20,849 nucleotides of DNA from a virus: positions 1-20,849 of the IMG/VR virus record IMGVR_UViG_3300005338_000040, one strand, 5' to 3'. The notes beneath the pieces are model-generated. The model had not been told where the DNA came from. It made no database searches and worked only from the letters and a program-made list of their open reading frames with translations. Of the stretch, positions 14,792 to 20,849 are shown piece by piece. Every line of letters starts with the position of its first letter. The first letter of the stretch is position 1. The translations under genes were made by a program, and so were the position numbers.

Positions 14792-17191
14792 CTAATCCTT
14801 CCAGTTAAAAGAATCCAGCTTTTCAAATTCATTGCCTGAATGGTCTTGCCATTTACTGATGTCCTCATCATGGCGTCCGTTAGCAATCACCTGAAATGCC
14901 CTGAATTCCTTGTTATTTAACCTGTCCAAATCTATTTCATGAATCTTGCAAGACGCATGAACCAATTTATCGTATTCTTCATTCCAATCATTCATTGCCT
15001 TGACATATCCATGTAAAGATACTCTATAGCATTTGAAGGATTTCATTTCCCGACTGTATGCAATGGTGCTATTAAACACTTCCATCTTGACTATTTGGCA
15101 CCATTTGTCATAGGCATAGCGCAGGCTTACTCTTGGCAATATCGTATTCCAGTGGGTATCCCATGAAATCAAATCACCATTCTCACTAAAGCGTTTCATT
15201 TTATCTTTATGATCAACCCAAATCTTTGTCGGGAATCGAATGTGGCTTTGATTCTCTGCGACCTTCTCAATGGTATCCCCAAGGGTTGATCCATAGTTTT
15301 TAGCAAATCTAGCATAAGAACTTGGTGTGCGAATTCTGTATTGATCTTTGATAAGCCGCAGCTCATTGTTCTCACGCACCAAATACTCAAATATCACCTG
15401 ATTGGTAAAACGGGCTATTTCAAAAAACGTATGAATCACATCCAATTCCCGCTCATCTTCATCAACCATTGGATGGTCAAAATATTTCTCAACCACCTTA
15501 AGACGATTCATGTCTTGCTCAATGCAATCAATTTGAACCGGTGAATGCAGCTCACCGTTTTCAAGAATACTCTTTAAGTAAGCCATATTCTGCAATCGCC
15601 CATAGGCTTGATGAGGATGAACAAAATGCTGCTTAACTACCGTGTGATAAAAGAACCGCACAGCCTTTTCAGTGCTTAACAGGAAGTTTTCTTGGGCTTT
15701 AATGTATTGGGTAGGGTTTGTTTTTGGGTTCAATAGGTAAGTGATATCGAAGCGTGGTGAACCATTTACAATAGATATTCCGTACTGCGTTTCCTTCACA
15801 TCCAGCAAGATTCTATTTTTATTAGAGGCTATCTCTTTAAGGTTTCGATTGGGATCGATAAGCTCTGTGTGACACGCTCTGCATTGACGCGACACAATGT
15901 CATTCTTAACACCACATCCGGGACAATCCTTCCATTCAAACCAGTGATCACATCGTGAGTCATCTTTGGTGCCAATACATCGTCTGGCGGTCACGGTATT
16001 CATCGCATTGCAACTGTAACACTCAATACAGTAATCGGGATTACCTTCACGGTTTTGCAACAGCGCTTTGTTAATCACTGGATTGTCAATGTCACCATGC
16101 CTATCAAGGTTACCGGCATAATCCAAAATAAGACAATCGGTTTTACCATCTGCCAATCGAAGCCCGCGACCCAAGCACTGTATATACAAGACCAAGGACT
16201 CAGTAGGTCTAACAAACACAACAGTATCATAAGTAGGTACATCAACGCCTGTACATAGAACATTCACATTCACCAAATATTTAATTATCCCAAGTCGTGC
16301 CTTGGTTATGTATTCATCACGCAAATGATCGGGCGTATTCCCGGTAATAATGGCAGTCTCATCAGGTGGTAACCATTCAGCACACTCAGAGCAATGCTGA
16401 ATGCTGCTTGCAAAAATAAATGCACCTTTCCTGTCTTTCACAATCTCTACCACTTCCGCCATAATTTTGGCAGTCAAGCGCGGCTTTTTATTGACACACG
16501 CCTCTAAGTCAACTGAGTTAAAGCGCCCCATGGAATTAACCTTTAATTCCTGAAAATCGTATTGAAGCGTCTTTTCGCAATAACCCCAAATAGGGTTGGT
16601 TAAATACCCTTCTTTAATGAGCCAATCAGCAGTAATCGCGCAGACCTCTTCTTGAAAGAATAATTTATCACCGACTATTGTGTGGCCTTTGCCACGGTAG
16701 GGCGTCCCCGTGAGCCCTACGAAACGAAGCTTGTGTCCTTCCTGTTGAGCATACAGTGCATAATGATTAAATATGCGCATGTAGGTCGTATCTTTTTCAT
16801 TAAAGTTGATATTGTGGCATTCATCGACAACAATGAGATTGAATGGTATTTTTGAAAACTTGCCTTTCGCTTTTATGCTGCCCCTTACTGAAAGGGGTGA
16901 GGCAAATATTACTGGCTCTTCAGAATCCTTTTGACCCAAAGCCGCACAATAAATACCAGCATTACCACCTTGTAGTCTATAGGTTTCAGCATTTTGACGA
17001 ATGAGCGTGCTATTCATTGTAAGGCAAAGCGCACGCCAGCCAGCTTTCTCAATCACCATCAGCAATTCAGCTATGATAAGAGACTTACCAGCACCAACGC
17101 TTGCATTAACTAACAATGGCCCTTCAGTTTCTTTTAGGCGTGCTTTGAGCTTATCAAGCACTTCTTTTTGATACGGTCTTAATTTTTTCAT
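14792..17191 (-). CDS. SF2 DNA helicase (DEAD/DEAH, ResIII type) with zinc ribbons
   Basis: This encodes 799 residues. It is an ATP-driven helicase of superfamily 2, most like phage UvsW/ResIII-type enzymes that remodel forks or branched DNA. Motifs are in order: a Q-like 'LRPYQKE' (4-10), Walker A 'ASVGAGKS' (30-37), Walker B 'VVDECHN' (121-127), motif III 'TGTPYRG' (161-167), 'CTGVDVP' (313-319) and motif VI 'QCLGRGLR' (338-345) with the arginine fingers. After the helicase core come Cys clusters (388, 391, 394, 405, 414 and the pairs 423/426 and 437/440), likely zinc ribbons. The last ~300 residues show no recognised domain. The start has only a weak ribosome-binding site. It is the largest gene of the leftward block and ends in TAG, rare in this window. 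Confidence 0.9.
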   Translation of the reverse strand: MKKLRPYQKEVLDKLKARLKETEGPLLVNASVGAGKSLIIAELLMVIEKAGWRALCLTMNSTLIRQNAETYRLQGGNAGIYCAALGQKDSEEPVIFASPLSVRGSIKAKGKFSKIPFNLIVVDECHNINFNEKDTTYMRIFNHYALYAQQEGHKLRFVGLTGTPYRGKGHTIVGDKLFFQEEVCAITADWLIKEGYLTNPIWGYCEKTLQYDFQELKVNSMGRFNSVDLEACVNKKPRLTAKIMAEVVEIVKDRKGAFIFASSIQHCSECAEWLPPDETAIITGNTPDHLRDEYITKARLGIIKYLVNVNVLCTGVDVPTYDTVVFVRPTESLVLYIQCLGRGLRLADGKTDCLILDYAGNLDRHGDIDNPVINKALLQNREGNPDYCIECYSCNAMNTVTARRCIGTKDDSRCDHWFEWKDCPGCGVKNDIVSRQCRACHTELIDPNRNLKEIASNKNRILLDVKETQYGISIVNGSPRFDITYLLNPKTNPTQYIKAQENFLLSTEKAVRFFYHTVVKQHFVHPHQAYGRLQNMAYLKSILENGELHSPVQIDCIEQDMNRLKVVEKYFDHPMVDEDERELDVIHTFFEIARFTNQVIFEYLVRENNELRLIKDQYRIRTPSSYARFAKNYGSTLGDTIEKVAENQSHIRFPTKIWVDHKDKMKRFSENGDLISWDTHWNTILPRVSLRYAYDKWCQIVKMEVFNSTIAYSREMKSFKCYRVSLHGYVKAMNDWNEEYDKLVHASCKIHEIDLDRLNNKEFRAFQVIANGRHDEDISKWQDHSGNEFEKLDSFNWKD

Positions 17192-17208
17192 AAAGCAAAA
17201 TCAATCCT

Positions 17209-17292
17209 TCATTGTTTTGATGCCCAAATCATCAGAGCATACGCAATCCCTGCGCACAAAATAGTTAAGGGTAGAGCTAAAAAGTCATACAT
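17209..17292 (-). CDS. 27-aa single-span membrane microprotein
   Basis: ATG 17292 has AAGGTG about six bases upstream and lies nine bases after the DUF551 gene's stop. The whole protein is 'MYDFLALPLTILCAGIAYAL' then 'MIWASKQ': a hydrophobic span of about 20 residues with a short Lys-ended C-terminus. It fills the gap before the helicase gene. Translation is supported by the ribosome-binding site and spacing only. The function is unknown; it lacks the soluble parts of a typical holin. Confidence 0.55.
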   Translation of the reverse strand: MYDFLALPLTILCAGIAYALMIWASKQ

Positions 17293-17301
17293 AATTTCAC
17301 C

Positions 17302-17646
17302 TTATTCGGTTATTGGATAATCAGGTAATGGCATCCAATGGGTCACAGCCACATCATCATTTAATATTTGGGTTGAGTACCAAAGACAGCAATGTGTCCA
17401 TTTGCCATTCTCACGATGACCTGTCATGATTTCTTTTCCACCCATTGGGTTAATCGCAAAATACATTACCTCTTTCCTGTCTTCAGGCAGCCTGTCATCA
17501 ACATCAATCCAGCAATCTTCTATACTCATCGGTAAAATCTCAGTAAAAGTAAAATTACAAAATTCAGGACAAAGCTGATTAGCAAAACCCCACAACTCGT
17601 CCCACTGCTGTTCTTTATTGCAGCTTGGACATCTTTTCATTTTCAT
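17302..17646 (-). CDS. DUF551 domain protein with N-terminal zinc-binding segment
   Basis: This encodes 114 residues. ATG 17646 follows AGGGA at good distance; a second ATG two codons on is possible. Residues 41-110 match the DUF551 pattern: 'CWIDVDDRLPEDRKEVMYFA' near the start and 'DDVAVTHWMPLPDYP' at the end, the domain's usual W-[IV]-x-V-x-x-R-L-P opening and T-H-W-x-P-L-P close. Ahead of it is a Cys-rich part with 'CPSC', 'CPEFC', probably a zinc ribbon. DUF551 proteins are very common in phage early regions; their function is not established. The gene overlaps its upstream neighbour by 32 bases. Confidence 0.85.
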   Translation of the reverse strand: MKMKRCPSCNKEQQWDELWGFANQLCPEFCNFTFTEILPMSIEDCWIDVDDRLPEDRKEVMYFAINPMGGKEIMTGHRENGKWTHCCLWYSTQILNDDVAVTHWMPLPDYPITE

Positions 17647-17875
17647 TGGTTATCCCTAACAAAGTATCTTTATTTTTGTATCGTAGGATTTCCAAAAGGA
17701 GTCGTTTTAAATTCTTTTCAAGCGCATCAAGCCCATATTCGGTAAGAATTATTTTTTGACTATATAAGGCCACACGTGCCAATCCATCATGACATTGCTG
17801 ATTGACCGTGATAACCGTTAAATTGTCTTGATTTTCTTCTATTTTGAATATGGACTCTGTAAGTAGCTCTATCAT
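17615..17875 (-). CDS. Hypothetical early-region protein
   Basis: This encodes 86 residues. ATG 17875 overlaps the upstream stop as ATGA, with AGGTG inside the upstream gene's end. The first half is predicted beta ('QDNLTVITVNQQCHDGLARV'); the second is an amphipathic helix with 'EYGLDALEKNLKRLLLEILR'. No motif is recognised and no membrane segment is visible. It overlaps the DUF551 gene by 32 bases. Confidence 0.68.
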   Translation of the reverse strand: MIELLTESIFKIEENQDNLTVITVNQQCHDGLARVALYSQKIILTEYGLDALEKNLKRLLLEILRYKNKDTLLGITNENEKMSKLQ

Positions 17876-18186
17876 TCAAAATTCACCTGTTTCATCCCTT
17901 CCATATTGCGCTTCATCCCATCCAACACCTTTTGATAGGTATCTATAACAATATGCATTATCTCAGACGCACTCACCTGCTTATGACCTACCTGAAGGTA
18001 GTCATCAATGGCTTTAATGGCGGCGTTAACCATATTAAATAAACTTAATTCCATGAAGTCATGAATGCCCCCACGTTTGGCCGTATTAAACTTTTCAAGG
18101 AAGGTTAATAGAAACTGATGGGCATCAATAACTTTCTCATGAGCTGCAATTTCACGGCCCTCATAGCGGTTTAATTCAGACATCAT
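17872..18186 (-). CDS. Hypothetical helical early-region protein
   Basis: This encodes 104 residues, starting at ATG 18186 (or the adjacent ATG 18183, which is one codon shorter and sits further from the preceding run of G). It is almost wholly helical, with 'HEKVIDAHQFLLTFLEKFNT', 'FNMVNAAIKAIDDYLQVG' and 'IVIDTYQKVLDGMKRNMEGM'. It overlaps the end of the alpha-CTD-like gene and is probably translated with it. No family is recognised; a helical partner of the coiled-coil neighbour is possible but speculative. Confidence 0.65.
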   Translation of the reverse strand: MMSELNRYEGREIAAHEKVIDAHQFLLTFLEKFNTAKRGGIHDFMELSLFNMVNAAIKAIDDYLQVGHKQVSASEIMHIVIDTYQKVLDGMKRNMEGMKQVNFE

Positions 18187-18709
18187 CCCCCCTAAATGCT
18201 AGTCCTTTCTTTTTTAGTGCTTCCGTAATTTCAGAAAATGATTTTTTCCCAAGATTAGGAATTTTGTATAATGTATGTGCTTTTATTTTCAACAAATCTT
18301 TCATGTAAATAAAATTATCGGCATTCAAGATCCGTATGGTTCTTACGGTTAAATCTAAATATTCTGAAATTAAAGCATGATCGATACATTCAACTTGTTC
18401 AGGTTGCTTAGGCGGCGTATCAGTTAGAAAAAAGTTTTCAATGCGATAAATAAATTCATTGATTTGAATCGTAATGCCGATGAGCTCTTCTTGGCGATTG
18501 ACTATATCTTCCATCAAGCTTACAAGCGTTTTACGCTGCCCGCGCACTTCATCATAAGCCCGCGCTAAATCCGCCTTGTATTTGCGCAAAAGCTCTAATT
18601 CACCTTTGATGGCCTCATCGTATTGGCGATTTAAGTTTTCTTCATAGCGATGAAATATAAGCTCGATATGTTCTTTTTGTTCGGGGGTGAGTGGATCGTT
18701 AGTGGACAC
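18176..18709 (-). CDS. Coiled-coil protein with RNA polymerase alpha-CTD-like domain
   Basis: This encodes 177 residues from GTG 18709, chosen because AAGGGGG lies five bases upstream; TTG 18754 or ATG 18727 would add residues without such a site. Residues 10-95 are a long charged coiled coil ('EENLNRQYDEAIKGELELLR' and on). A short linker (95-113) leads to residues 115-173, which read as the bacterial RpoA C-terminal domain: 'YLDLTVRTIRILNADNFIYM', 'KDLL', then 'IPNLGKKSFSEITEALKKKG'. Arg123, Gly154, Lys156, Ser157 and Glu160 align with E. coli alpha R265, G296, K298, S299 and E302, the DNA-contact set; N268 is Arg here and C269 is Ile. The RpoA N-terminal assembly domain is absent. It may bind AT-rich DNA or mimic alpha at promoters; this is inference. 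Confidence 0.8.
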   Translation of the reverse strand: MSTNDPLTPEQKEHIELIFHRYEENLNRQYDEAIKGELELLRKYKADLARAYDEVRGQRKTLVSLMEDIVNRQEELIGITIQINEFIYRIENFFLTDTPPKQPEQVECIDHALISEYLDLTVRTIRILNADNFIYMKDLLKIKAHTLYKIPNLGKKSFSEITEALKKKGLAFRGDDV

Positions 18710-19121
18710 TTTTGCCCCCTTTTTCATCCATTTGCTTTTTAATGATAGCAACAATGGCTTCCTTTACTTCGTCAGGCAAATCTTTCATTTCCAGTGTCAC
18801 AGCTTCTTTTTGCTCTTGAACAAAGAAGGGGTTCATATCCAGTTTTACTGAATCCCATCCTTTTTCGATGGCTTCACTGGTTTGGAAAAAAGGATGATGC
18901 AAATCAAAGCCAAAGCGAAAAGCATGGCTTGCCATGTGCATTGCATGATTAGCACCCATCCATATGGCTCCTAAACGGTGGAGTGCCATGTAACGCTCAA
19001 ATACATCCCCTTTTCTATCTTCAAGAACCTCAACTTCTTCAGTCATGTCCTTCATTAAATCAAGTACCTTTTTGATGAGTCCCCTGATATTTTTCTCATC
19101 AATCTTCTGTATTTCTTTCAT
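18699..19121 (-). CDS. Hypothetical early-region protein
   Basis: This encodes 140 residues. ATG 19121 follows AAGGA inside the end of the upstream gene. The N-terminus is a charged helix ('IRGLIKKVLDLMKDMTEEVE'), the middle a Met/His/Phe-rich part ('GANHAMHMASHAFRFGFDLH', about residues 57-76). A helix of 'DLPDEVKEAIVAIIKKQMDE' ends it. The His cluster could bind metal, but no known motif is matched. It overlaps the start of the alpha-CTD-like gene by 11 bases, so the two are probably translated together. Confidence 0.68.
   Translation of the reverse strand: MKEIQKIDEKNIRGLIKKVLDLMKDMTEEVEVLEDRKGDVFERYMALHRLGAIWMGANHAMHMASHAFRFGFDLHHPFFQTSEAIEKGWDSVKLDMNPFFVQEQKEAVTLEMKDLPDEVKEAIVAIIKKQMDEKGGKSVH
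18715..18721 (-). promoter_or_regulatory. Ribosome-binding site deciding the GTG start of the alpha-CTD-like gene
   Basis: AAGGGGG on the - strand, five bases before GTG 18709, lies inside the end of the upstream gene. Neither alternative start (18727, 18754) has a comparable site. Confidence 0.6.
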
Positions 19122-19290
19122 TCATTTCATCCTTTCTTTTATTTAAATAAACAATCATGCATTCCATGCCACAAAAATCTAAGGGTGGGAATGATAAAAT
19201 ATTATCCACAAAATTCACTTCAAAATGACCTATATACGATCCTGTTAAATTCTTATCGCATTGATCGCAATGATGGGTCGTTTTTCTCAT
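19099..19290 (-). CDS. Small zinc-finger-like protein
   Basis: This encodes 63 residues from ATG 19290, which overlaps the nuclease stop as ATGA and has AAGG about ten bases upstream; an in-frame ATG at 19299 would sit only one base from that site. The pattern H-H-C-x2-C ('THHCDQCDKNL') near the start and C-x3-C ('FCGMEC') about 35 residues later suggests a single zinc-binding fold. The end is highly charged. It may bind nucleic acid or a partner protein. No closer family is recognised. Confidence 0.66.
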   Translation of the reverse strand: MRKTTHHCDQCDKNLTGSYIGHFEVNFVDNILSFPPLDFCGMECMIVYLNKRKDEMNERNTED

Positions 19291-19946
19291 TTGTGGCATA
19301 CCTTGTTAAATTTACACATCTTGCATTGATACCAAAGCGGCGAACCATTAATGCGCGGGGGCGCCACATTTGCTTGTGTAATCATTAGAGCCTTGCATTC
19401 CAAATTGACATAAAATGCGGGGTCAAAAGTCACTAATTCATCGGAAATCTCACTATTATCCTTATTTAGTACAAGTATATATGTACTATATATGCGACTC
19501 ATCCCCATATAGGACTGAATTTGCGCATAATATTGAGGATTCCAAACCTTAACCCCTTTCTTAACAAATATCTTAAAACTGGCATCTTTAGCGGTTTTAA
19601 TCTCAATGATTGCCTTAAATACACCACCACGACCAATCCAAACCGAATCAACATGCCCCTTAAATTGCGGCACCATCTCAGACGACAACGTGCGTTGTGG
19701 CAACACGCCAAGCGTAATACCTGCATCATCAAGCCATTCCATAACAAGACGCTCAAGCCATTTACCAATAGCCCATGTACGCCGTGTTTTAGTGGGTACT
19801 TTCTCAGCCTTTGTACCCTTAAATTCATACCAAATTTGTCTTAAACAATCGGAGCCAATGCTACTGGCCCCGATATAATCACGCGTATCATTTGAATCAC
19901 GCGCCTGATACTTTTCAATGCGCTTGGTTAATATATCTCTGGCCAT
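19287..19946 (-). CDS. PD-(D/E)XK exonuclease, Cas4/RecB-like with Fe-S cysteines
   Basis: This encodes 219 residues, with ATG 19946 after AGGA. It is probably a DNA exonuclease that processes ends during replication or recombination. The nuclease core shows 'GHVDSVW' (His98, Asp100), 'IIEIKTAK' (Glu115, Lys117) and 'QYYAQIQSYM' with Gln142 and Tyr146, the RecB-family QhxxY motif. One cysteine near the start (Cys34 in 'SDCLRQIWYEF') and three at the end (Cys208, 211 and 217) are placed as in Cas4 and AddB-type nucleases that hold a 4Fe-4S cluster. No CRISPR array or other cas gene is nearby, so it belongs to the phage replication set, next to the SSB and recombinase-like ATPase. Confidence 0.87.
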   Translation of the reverse strand: MARDILTKRIEKYQARDSNDTRDYIGASSIGSDCLRQIWYEFKGTKAEKVPTKTRRTWAIGKWLERLVMEWLDDAGITLGVLPQRTLSSEMVPQFKGHVDSVWIGRGGVFKAIIEIKTAKDASFKIFVKKGVKVWNPQYYAQIQSYMGMSRIYSTYILVLNKDNSEISDELVTFDPAFYVNLECKALMITQANVAPPRINGSPLWYQCKMCKFNKVCHK

Positions 19947-19965
19947 TTATAATCCTAATTGCTCT

Positions 19966-20565
19966 TTAAAATGGCACATCGTCCAAAAGGTCTTGGGTTG
20001 GTGCTGCTGCTTGATTTCGGCTAAAAGCACTGTCAATAGGCTCACGTCCACCACTGGCATAAGTGGCTAGAGCAACGTGAGTTGTGGCAGGAAGCCCGTG
20101 ACCTGTTTCGCATTTAAATCCCTTAGAGTCATGAATCTCAGCCACCCAATTGTATTGGCGCCCCTGATCGTTTGGTTCAGTCTCACGAATCTTAATTCCC
20201 GCAGCTTTACCCACAAAAACCGCCAAATCTTGGTCTGTAGGCTCGCCGGCATGCTTAGGCTTTGTGTTGTATAGCTGATAAATTAATTTGAGCATATTGA
20301 GCGCTCTATGGCGTGCCTTGGCTGGCTCTTTAGCCATGGGGTCGCCATACACCTTAAGCTTTTGCTCAACCTTGGAGCCTTTAAAGTCCCCATCGGTTAA
20401 AAGCCAGCTTATGGATAGATACTTATTGCCATTAAATTCGGCATTTTTGAAGGACTCAACGCGAGCTAGCGCCATTGTGCCGTCTGGTATTTGTGTAAAA
20501 GACTTTGCAAATGCATCTTCAGCATTGCCCGTAACTTCACCTATTTCAGATTCCCAAAAACTCAT
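19966..20565 (-). CDS. Single-strand DNA-binding protein, DUF669-like
   Basis: This encodes 199 residues. Its GAGGA ribosome-binding site lies in the last codons of the ATPase gene. The N-terminal region has 'IPDGTMALARVESFKNAEFN' followed by 'YLSISWLLTDGDFKGSKVEQ', the pattern of DUF669-type phage proteins with an OB-like fold. The end is a Gln/Ala linker and the acidic tip 'DLLDDVPF', closely resembling the D-D-x-P-F tail by which bacterial SSBs recruit partner enzymes. It probably coats single strands during replication and recombination and docks the nuclease, helicase or host proteins. Neighbours on both sides are recombination genes. Confidence 0.83.
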   Translation of the reverse strand: MSFWESEIGEVTGNAEDAFAKSFTQIPDGTMALARVESFKNAEFNGNKYLSISWLLTDGDFKGSKVEQKLKVYGDPMAKEPAKARHRALNMLKLIYQLYNTKPKHAGEPTDQDLAVFVGKAAGIKIRETEPNDQGRQYNWVAEIHDSKGFKCETGHGLPATTHVALATYASGGREPIDSAFSRNQAAAPTQDLLDDVPF

Positions 20566-20568
20566 TAT

Positions 20569-20849
20569 TTATTCCTCATCATTAAAGTAATTTTCAACTG
20601 CACCTTTTACCGTCAACAAATCGTTGGGTATAAGGAACTCTTCAAACATTCCCATTGGGGACTTGGCCAAAAACTCACCATCGTATTGGGTTTGAAACAA
20701 ATACTCGCCATCCACCACACGTGAATGCAGCACTGTTGTAAACAAGCCCTCAATGGTTATCTTCTCATCTAACATCTTGCCAATGGTTTTGCATTTGGAA
20801 CGCCCTGTGGAGTCCACATCACTATGCGCCAAGATGAAATTGGTAAGTG
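20569..20849 (-). CDS. P-loop ATPase, Sak4/RecA-like (3' part, gene continues past the window)
   Basis: The frame is open to the right edge, so the start and the Walker motifs are outside the window. The visible 93 or so residues read 'LTNFILAHSDVDSTGRSKCK', then 'TIGKMLDEKITIEGLFTTVL', 'LFQTQYDGEFLAKSPMGMFE' and an acidic end. This is the C-terminal part I associate with phage AAA/Sak4-type ATPases, single-strand annealing or RecA-like recombinases that lie beside an SSB. The adjacent SSB gene supports this. Without the P-loop the assignment rests on C-terminal resemblance and context. Confidence 0.7.
   Translation of the reverse strand, partial: LTNFILAHSDVDSTGRSKCKTIGKMLDEKITIEGLFTTVLHSRVVDGEYLFQTQYDGEFLAKSPMGMFEEFLIPNDLLTVKGAVENYFNDEE

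Noticed and set aside
19287-19946. Cas4-like nuclease as evidence for a CRISPR-Cas system
   Set aside because: No repeat-spacer array or other cas-like gene is visible; the neighbours are replication and recombination genes.

Overview
The window is a piece of a tailed-phage genome, or of a prophage; no bacterial gene, integrase or tRNA is seen. A gp10-like tail-accessory/DNA-stabilisation protein followed by Gly/Ala/Gln-rich ejection-type proteins suggests a short-tailed, P22-like virion. A Gram-negative host is likely from the lipobox-bearing protein in the lysis region and the T4-type lysozyme, but the host cannot be named from this sequence. Coding density is very high, with many TAATG or ATGA stop/start overlaps.

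Layout. Positions 1-13996 are late genes on the + strand. They run: the 3' end of a gp10-like gene, a small protein, three putative DNA-injection proteins (1073-4217), and a small DUF6496-like basic protein. Then come an adsorption apparatus (a 714-aa spike/fibre, a 111-aa companion, a 1127-aa fibre with a polyglycine tip and a fibre-assembly-like protein; 4530-10867), a run of tiny charged proteins (10893-11896), and a 275-aa virion-type protein. The strand ends with a lysis/accessory group: a DUF1353 lipoprotein, a GH24 endolysin and a VRR-NUC nuclease, all overlapping. The two gene blocks converge on a short AT-rich intergenic region with a perfect 10-bp hairpin at 14100-14123.

Positions 14161-20849 are early/replication genes on the - strand, read right to left. 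They are the 3' end of a Sak4/RecA-like ATPase, a DUF669-type single-strand binding protein with an acidic DDVPF tail, a Cas4/RecB-like nuclease with Fe-S cysteines, a zinc-finger protein, a 140-aa unknown, and a coiled-coil protein ending in an RNA-polymerase alpha-CTD-like domain. After these come several unknowns, a DUF551 protein, a 27-aa membrane microprotein, a large SF2 helicase with embedded zinc ribbons, a 28-aa membrane microprotein, a Cys-rich protein, and a reading frame split by an in-frame TAG.

How it fits together. The right arm holds a recombination/replication set (ATPase, SSB, nuclease, helicase). The left arm makes the injection machinery, the receptor-binding apparatus and the lysis functions. 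The most unusual gene is the alpha-CTD-like protein (18176-18709), which keeps most of the DNA-contact residues of bacterial RNA polymerase alpha and may act on host or phage transcription. Also worth attention are the two membrane microproteins, the TAG-split frame, the out-of-frame overlaps, and the repeat-built fibre.
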